A stretch of 64,000 nt of DNA. Origin: Chryseobacterium sediminis (lineage in GTDB: Bacteria; Bacteroidota; Bacteroidia; Flavobacteriales; Weeksellaceae). Below the pieces are notes generated by a model. It searched no databases, was not told the DNA's origin, and saw nothing but the letters and a program-made list of their open reading frames with translations. The stretch spans positions 62,001-126,000 of the forward strand of contig NZ_VUNZ01000005.1 of assembly GCF_008386505.1 (NCBI RefSeq), in the 5' to 3' direction. The position numbers and the translations under genes are program-made. Of this stretch, positions 59,446-64,000 are shown piece by piece (positions within the stretch are counted from its first letter, which is position 1; every line of letters starts with the position of its first letter).

Positions 59446-59934
59446 ATGAAAATCGAAGAATCTAATATTGTAGAAACCAACGACTACAGAGTCATTATAT
59501 ATCCGGCTTCAAGACCTTTTGAAACTAAAGAAGCAAAGGCGATTACCGAAAAGCTATTTGATTTCCTTGCTACATGGGCCGCTCATGGAAAACCACTGTC
59601 TTCTTCATTTAAAATTGAAAAGAATCAGTTTATTGTGGTGTGTGTAGATGAAGAAAAAGAAATGGCTTCGGGGTGCAGCATTGATGCTTTAGGAAAGGTA
59701 ATGAGAGAAATTGATGAAGAATATCAATTGGGGCTTTTCGACAGAATGAAAGCTAGTTTTGTAGAAAATGGTGAAGTGAAGACTTTAAAACTGATTGACT
59801 TTAAAACAAAATTGAGAAACGGAGAACTTTCAGAAGATATCCAGGTTTTTGACTTCTCAAAAAACACCTACCTTGACTTTTTGAGCCACTTCCTTCTTCC
59901 TTTGGAAAAAAGCTGGGCGGCTTCTGTAAAATAA
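59446..59934 (+). CDS. Conserved Bacteroidetes protein of unknown function
   Basis: This 162-residue soluble protein has a compact alpha/beta core (YRVIIYPASRPF, AKAITEKLFDFLATWAAHGK, SSFKIEKNQFIVVCVD). Relatives in this phylum are sometimes labelled ABC transporter ATPase, but there is no Walker A, signature or Walker B here, so I do not use that name. A cysteine pair (CVDEEKEMASGC) and a strictly shaped WAAHGK motif may be functional. The gene stands alone before a terminator. Confidence 0.75.
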   Translation: MKIEESNIVETNDYRVIIYPASRPFETKEAKAITEKLFDFLATWAAHGKPLSSSFKIEKNQFIVVCVDEEKEMASGCSIDALGKVMREIDEEYQLGLFDRMKASFVENGEVKTLKLIDFKTKLRNGELSEDIQVFDFSKNTYLDFLSHFLLPLEKSWAASVK

Positions 59935-59966
59935 GCGCTATTAAGCTAGTACAGCTGAATAATCAT

Positions 59967-59994
59967 AAAGTGAGAACCTGTTTCTCACTTTTTT
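59967..59994 (+). terminator. Intrinsic terminator
   Basis: AAAGTGAGAA pairs perfectly with TTCTCACTTT around a 5-base loop and is followed by T. It ends the gene at 59446. Confidence 0.85.
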
Positions 59995-60005
59995 GTTTTA
60001 TAATG

Positions 60006-60013
60006 TATATTTG
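60006..60013 (+). promoter_or_regulatory. -7 promoter box of the glycosyltransferase-flippase genes
   Basis: TATATTTG is an exact TAnnTTTG, 20 bases before the ATG at 60034. No TTTG lies at a proper -33 distance. Confidence 0.5.
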
Positions 60014-60033
60014 CATAGATTCGAGTAAGACTA

Positions 60034-61173
60034 ATGCCCAAAGTACTTTTTTTAACGACATCCCACAGCTATAATGATGACCGTATTTTTTATCATCAGG
60101 CAAAGGCTCTTAGAGATAATGGGTATGAAGTAAAAATATGCAGTTTATATGCAAAGTATAAAGGCGTTATAGAAGGGATTGAAATAGAATCCTATGCCGT
60201 TCTGGAAGAAAGCATAGAAAAGAAAATGGAAACGTTTCGTAAGGTTTGTGACAATTTTCAGCCCGATACCATTATCTGTTCTGAACCTCTTGCTGTAGTG
60301 GCTTCAAAGAAATTTGTAAAAGAGCATAATGCAGGCTGTATCTATGATATTACAGAATGGTATCCTTCTATGTCAATGCTTGACGGGTATAAGTTTCCGG
60401 CTAAAATCTTTCAGGCCGTTAAGTTTTCTCTTATTCAGTGGTATGCCGGATTTTTAAGTACTCATCTCATTTTTGGTGAAACTACCAAAAAGTTTCCTTT
60501 AGCGTATTTTTTTTGCTTTAAAAAGCAGATGATTCTTCCTTACTATCCGGATCCTGTTTATATCCATAAAAATATAAAAAAGCCTGATCCTGATCCTGAT
60601 ACTATTACTCTTTGCTATACAGGTCAGATTTCTAAAGATAAAGGAATTGAAAATTTCTTTAATGCAATAGATAAGCTTCAACAAAAACTGCCCGAACTTC
60701 ATATAAAGATTCTGATTATCGGGTCAACGGTACAGAAAAGTGATGAATTCTATTTTTCAACATTACTGAAGAAATATTCTTTTAATACTATTGAACTCAG
60801 GAAACCTACTACTTTTGAGAGGTTTACAGAAGCATTTGCAGAGGCAGATATATGTTTTGACCTTAGGGAAATCAATTTTGAAAATAATCATTCATTGCCG
60901 ATAAAATTGTTTTACTTTATGGGAGTAGGAAAACCGGTTATCTATTCAAATTTGAAGGGAATCCGAAAACATATGGGCACACTTTCATTTGGCAGTCTGG
61001 TAGATCCGCAGAATGCTGAAGCCATTGCCGAAATTATTCTCAATTATATAAGAAACCCGAAGCTGTATCATTTACATGCTCTCAATGCACGGAAAGAATT
61101 TGAAGAAAAATATAATTGGGGAACGATAAAAAAATCTTTTATTGATTTTGTGAAAAGATCTATTGATAAATAA
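60034..61173 (+). CDS. Glycosyltransferase (GT-B fold, family 4-like)
   Basis: This 379-residue cytoplasmic glycosyltransferase has the two Rossmann-like halves of the GT-B fold. The N-domain starts with VLFLTTSHSYNDDRIFYHQA. The C-domain begins near residue 190 with LCYTGQISKDKGIENFFNAI and later has PIKLFYFMGVGKPVIYSN, the nucleotide-sugar site region. The usual family 4 EGF-like E-x7-E is replaced by a looser LPIKLFYFMGVGKP form. It lies 5 bases before the flippase and should build a surface polysaccharide repeat unit. Donor and acceptor are unknown. Confidence 0.88.
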   Translation: MPKVLFLTTSHSYNDDRIFYHQAKALRDNGYEVKICSLYAKYKGVIEGIEIESYAVLEESIEKKMETFRKVCDNFQPDTIICSEPLAVVASKKFVKEHNAGCIYDITEWYPSMSMLDGYKFPAKIFQAVKFSLIQWYAGFLSTHLIFGETTKKFPLAYFFCFKKQMILPYYPDPVYIHKNIKKPDPDPDTITLCYTGQISKDKGIENFFNAIDKLQQKLPELHIKILIIGSTVQKSDEFYFSTLLKKYSFNTIELRKPTTFERFTEAFAEADICFDLREINFENNHSLPIKLFYFMGVGKPVIYSNLKGIRKHMGTLSFGSLVDPQNAEAIAEIILNYIRNPKLYHLHALNARKEFEEKYNWGTIKKSFIDFVKRSIDK

Positions 61174-61178
61174 TTGCT

Positions 61179-62432
61179 ATGCAGCTTACTATTATTAAAA
61201 CTTTTGTCTCACGTTTTCTTATTCTGATCCTGAGTTTCGGACTGGTGATCTATTCTACGAACATGTGGGGAAGCGAAGGAAAAGGAACCATATCTATTGT
61301 GGTGGCCAATGCTGCAGCAGTAAGTTTTTTCAGCAGTATCTTTTCAGGAAGCAGTGCTTCTTATTTTGCCTCAAGGTTTAAAATAGAAAAAGTCTTATTG
61401 TATGCCTATTTATGGTCTCTTATAACCGGACTTTTAATTCCCTTTCTATTCAGTTTGGCTTCTATTCAGAGTGAGTATCTTTTGTATCTTATCGGGATCT
61501 CTGTTTTTTCTTCACTGTTATCCACAAATATCAGTTTGTTTATTGGAACACAGGATATTAGAAAGTTTAATATTTATACTGTTTTACAACAGCTTATACA
61601 TATTATCTTTATCGGAATATTGGTATATCTGTTCGGGAAAAAAGATGTTTCAGTATACTTTCTTGCCCAGATAGGGTGCCTTGCACTTCTTTTTCTCACA
61701 AGCTTTTTTCAGATCATAAAAAAATGCAATATTTCTGAAATATCATTTTGTAAGGAGGTGGGCAGAAATATGTTTGAATACGGCTGGAAAACTCAGTTGA
61801 GTGCTTTTGTCCAGTTTCTGAACTACAGACTTTCGTTTTATTTTCTTGAATATTTTGAAGGTATTGCAAGTGTAGGAATATTCTCCATCGGAGTTACTTT
61901 TTCCGAAGCTATATGGACGATTACCCGTAGTATTGCCGTGGTTTTATATTCAGATGTAGTGAACAGTAAAAGCAGGGAAGAATCTGTAGAGAAAACCAAG
62001 GATTCTTTAAAACTCACTTTTATTTTGATGATAGGTTTTGTACTGGGAATCATTATTATACCCGCTCAGGTTTACGAGATGATCTTCGGAAAAGAGTTCA
62101 GGGACACCAAAGAAATAATGCTTCTTTTATCTCCGGGAATTTTTGCTATTGCAGTAAGTGATATGGTAGGACATTACTTTTCAGGAATGAGAGATTTAAA
62201 GATTCTCAATATAAAATCTATTGTAGGACTGGTGGTTACGGTGGTATTTTCTTTCATTGCCATACCAAAATGGGGAATTTTAGGTGCTTGTATTGCCACT
62301 ACATCATCCTATTTTGTTTCATCTTTCCTTTTATTCAGAAAATTTTACGCTTCTACTCCCTTTAGTTTGAAAGACTATATGGTCTCAAAAGAAGAATTAC
62401 AGCTTTTAAAAGATAAATTTTTGAAGAAATAA
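61179..62432 (+). CDS. Polysaccharide flippase (Wzx/MATE-like)
   Basis: This 417-residue inner-membrane protein has about 12 hydrophobic segments and the polysaccharide-export organisation of the MOP superfamily. The opening FVSRFLILILSFGLVIYSTN and the mid stretch FEYGWKTQLSAFVQFLNYRL are typical. It would flip lipid-linked sugar units across the membrane. It begins 5 bases after the glycosyltransferase and precedes an asparagine synthase gene. Confidence 0.88.
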   Translation: MQLTIIKTFVSRFLILILSFGLVIYSTNMWGSEGKGTISIVVANAAAVSFFSSIFSGSSASYFASRFKIEKVLLYAYLWSLITGLLIPFLFSLASIQSEYLLYLIGISVFSSLLSTNISLFIGTQDIRKFNIYTVLQQLIHIIFIGILVYLFGKKDVSVYFLAQIGCLALLFLTSFFQIIKKCNISEISFCKEVGRNMFEYGWKTQLSAFVQFLNYRLSFYFLEYFEGIASVGIFSIGVTFSEAIWTITRSIAVVLYSDVVNSKSREESVEKTKDSLKLTFILMIGFVLGIIIIPAQVYEMIFGKEFRDTKEIMLLLSPGIFAIAVSDMVGHYFSGMRDLKILNIKSIVGLVVTVVFSFIAIPKWGILGACIATTSSYFVSSFLLFRKFYASTPFSLKDYMVSKEELQLLKDKFLKK

Positions 62433-62498
62433 TTTATTCTCTTCACATACAGAAAACAAAGTCATTTTCCTATTTTTACAAATCTATTAAGTCATATT

Positions 62499-64000
62499 AT
62501 GTGCGGAATCAGCGGTTATTATTCATTTCATAAAAGTATTTCCTCTACAAATATTCTGGAAATGAATCAGGTAATCAAACATCGCGGGCCGGATGATGAA
62601 GGATTCTGGCTGTATGATAACGAACACGGAATTTCTTTTTCAGGAAATGATTCTACCCCGAAAATTAAAGAACAGTTTCCGGTTTTACAGGAAAGAAGCT
62701 CTGATATTGCCTTGGGCTTCCGCAGACTATCCATTGTCGATCTTTCCGAAAAAGGGCATCAGCCTATGCTTTCAGAGAATGAACAGATTATTATTACTTT
62801 TAACGGGGAGATTTATAATTTTAAAAAATTAAGACAAGAGCTTGAGTCTTTAGGCCATTCTTTCCGAAGCAATTCCGATACTGAAGTTATCCTCAAGGGG
62901 TATCAGGAGTGGAGAAATTCAATCTTTGCTAAGCTGGACGGAATGTTTGCAATCTGTATTGTGGATCTTACCAGTAAAAAACTTACACTTGCAAGAGATA
63001 GAGTAGGGATGAAACCGCTCTTTTACTACCAAAGTGAAGAGGCATTGGTTTGGGCATCAGAAATAAAAGCGCTGTTGAAAAATGAATTTGTAAAGCCTGA
63101 AATCAACTGGAATGGTGTTTATACCAATTTTCTTTTTCAAACAACATTGGCTCCGCAAACCTGCTTTCAGGATATTTTATCGCTGGAACCAGCTTCTTTT
63201 ATGACCATTGATTTATTGAATCAAAAAATGACCAAAGAAAAATTCTGGACACTGCCTTCACCGTCTGAGAAAAATGTTTCTGAAGAAGAAGCTGTAAGGA
63301 AAATCGATCAATTACTTTCTGAAAGTATATCCGAACAATTATATGCAGATGTTCCTGTAGCAGTGATGATGAGTGGTGGAATAGATTCTACGTTAATTGC
63401 TTCAAAATCAAAATCTTTCAACCCAAATATCAATACATACACGATATCTTATCCTTTTTCTGATGAAGAAGTAAAAAATGCATCTCTGGCTGCCAGACAT
63501 TTTGGGGTTTCGCATGAAATAAAAGAAGTGAGTGATGATGAAGCGCTGGAACAGCTTAAAGAAAATATTCAGCATTTTGAAGAACCTTACAGCAGTTTTG
63601 AAGTACTGATTAATGCTGCAAAATATGCACATGATAAAGACTTTAAAGTGGTCTTAAGCGGAAATGGTGCCGATGAACTTTTTGCCGGTTATTCCCATAC
63701 GCTGAAGCTAAACAGATGGCTGCTGATGAAGAATTTTAATTTTGTAAAACCTTTTATTTTCACAAAAGATAAATTTTCACAACGGGTAAAAAACTATTTC
63801 TCTCAGGATAATATGTTTGATTTTTTCAGACAAAGCCAGATCAGTATGATGCCTTTGGAAGTTAAAAATCTTTTACATCCTTCCGTTTTTAAAAATATTA
63901 ATACTGATTTGTCCGGTTACCATGCCTCTGAATCAAAAAGCTATTCCGGATATTTTGAATATGACATGAAATATTCCCTGTCTTCCCATCATGTCTTCCG
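62499..64000 (+). CDS. asnB: Asparagine synthase (glutamine-hydrolysing), 3' partial
   Basis: The open frame from ATG at 62499 runs to the right edge without a stop (500 codons visible). The N-terminal nucleophile is Cys2 (MCGISGYYSF). The glutaminase domain shows RGPDDEG, RRLSIVDLS and the FNGEIYN block. The synthetase domain has the PP-loop SGGIDST at about residues 290-296 and the LSGNGADELFAGY block. It makes asparagine, or amidates a sugar or peptide; AsnB paralogues in polysaccharide loci often modify sugar acids. The genomic setting, after a flippase, makes that second role possible. Confidence 0.93.
   Translation, partial: MCGISGYYSFHKSISSTNILEMNQVIKHRGPDDEGFWLYDNEHGISFSGNDSTPKIKEQFPVLQERSSDIALGFRRLSIVDLSEKGHQPMLSENEQIIITFNGEIYNFKKLRQELESLGHSFRSNSDTEVILKGYQEWRNSIFAKLDGMFAICIVDLTSKKLTLARDRVGMKPLFYYQSEEALVWASEIKALLKNEFVKPEINWNGVYTNFLFQTTLAPQTCFQDILSLEPASFMTIDLLNQKMTKEKFWTLPSPSEKNVSEEEAVRKIDQLLSESISEQLYADVPVAVMMSGGIDSTLIASKSKSFNPNINTYTISYPFSDEEVKNASLAARHFGVSHEIKEVSDDEALEQLKENIQHFEEPYSSFEVLINAAKYAHDKDFKVVLSGNGADELFAGYSHTLKLNRWLLMKNFNFVKPFIFTKDKFSQRVKNYFSQDNMFDFFRQSQISMMPLEVKNLLHPSVFKNINTDLSGYHASESKSYSGYFEYDMKYSLSSHHVF

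Noticed and set aside
59446..59934. ABC transporter ATPase label for the 162-residue protein
   Set aside because: There is no Walker A, signature or Walker B motif.
1..64000. CRISPR arrays, insertion sequences, prophage or tRNA/rRNA genes
   Set aside because: No regularly spaced repeats, transposase or phage motifs, or RNA-gene landmarks were seen on reading both strands; a computed search could still find short or degenerate ones.

Overview
The window reads as chromosome from a low-GC Bacteroidetes bacterium of the Flavobacteriia, most like Chryseobacterium or a close relative in Weeksellaceae. This is inferred from several signs: many promoters fit the Bacteroidetes -7 box TAnnTTTG, Shine-Dalgarno sequences are weak and A-rich, three large secreted proteins end in type IX secretion (T9SS) sorting domains, SusC-free TonB transport is present, and both fumarase classes occur. 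There are no rRNA or tRNA genes, CRISPR arrays, insertion sequences or phage genes that I can see. Most genes are ordinary chromosomal ones.

Layout. 0-4 kb: end of an ABC ATPase, a DyP peroxidase, and an ECF sigma factor with a membrane partner and a beta-barrel protein. 4-8 kb: two unrelated fumarases (FumC on the minus strand, class I on the plus strand). 8-14 kb: an AraC regulator divergent from a secreted FISUMP-type protein, then a secreted alpha-amylase. 14.2-18.3 kb: a SAM-I riboswitch in front of a TonB-dependent receptor and an amino-acid permease, which looks like a methionine-responsive uptake operon. 18.4-28 kb: prfA, a prolyl oligopeptidase, a secreted metalloprotease and methylmalonyl-CoA mutase.

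28-32.4 kb is the most interesting part. A stand-alone short transcript with a 25-codon ORF and intrinsic terminator is followed by REP-like repeats, a perfect 20-bp palindrome, and then five co-directional genes: an unknown very basic protein, RNA ligase RtcB, an aminoglycoside-nucleotidyltransferase-like protein, the release factor homologue PrfH and a TPR protein. RtcB with PrfH is the known ribosomal RNA repair pair. Here it is joined by at least two, perhaps three, uncharacterised partners and by elaborate upstream regulatory DNA.

32.4-46 kb: tandem cytochrome c lipoproteins, meaB (chaperone of the mutase at 25.7 kb), M48 protease, an Mla-type lipid ABC transporter (MlaF/MlaE; an MlaD-like MCE protein is at 55.0 kb), a polyprenyl sugar transferase, queE, folD, pgi, a second ECF sigma factor with TraB/GumN and membrane partners, and a DUF4349 lipoprotein. 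46-55 kb: acyl-CoA dehydrogenase, DoxX, a GG-leader cysteine-rich peptide, an AI-2E family transporter, Lon and a PpiD/SurA-like foldase. 55-64 kb: MCE protein, an HdrC/HdrB-like iron-sulfur pair, then the start of a surface-polysaccharide locus (GT-C-like membrane protein, glycosyltransferase, flippase, and an asparagine synthase cut by the right edge).
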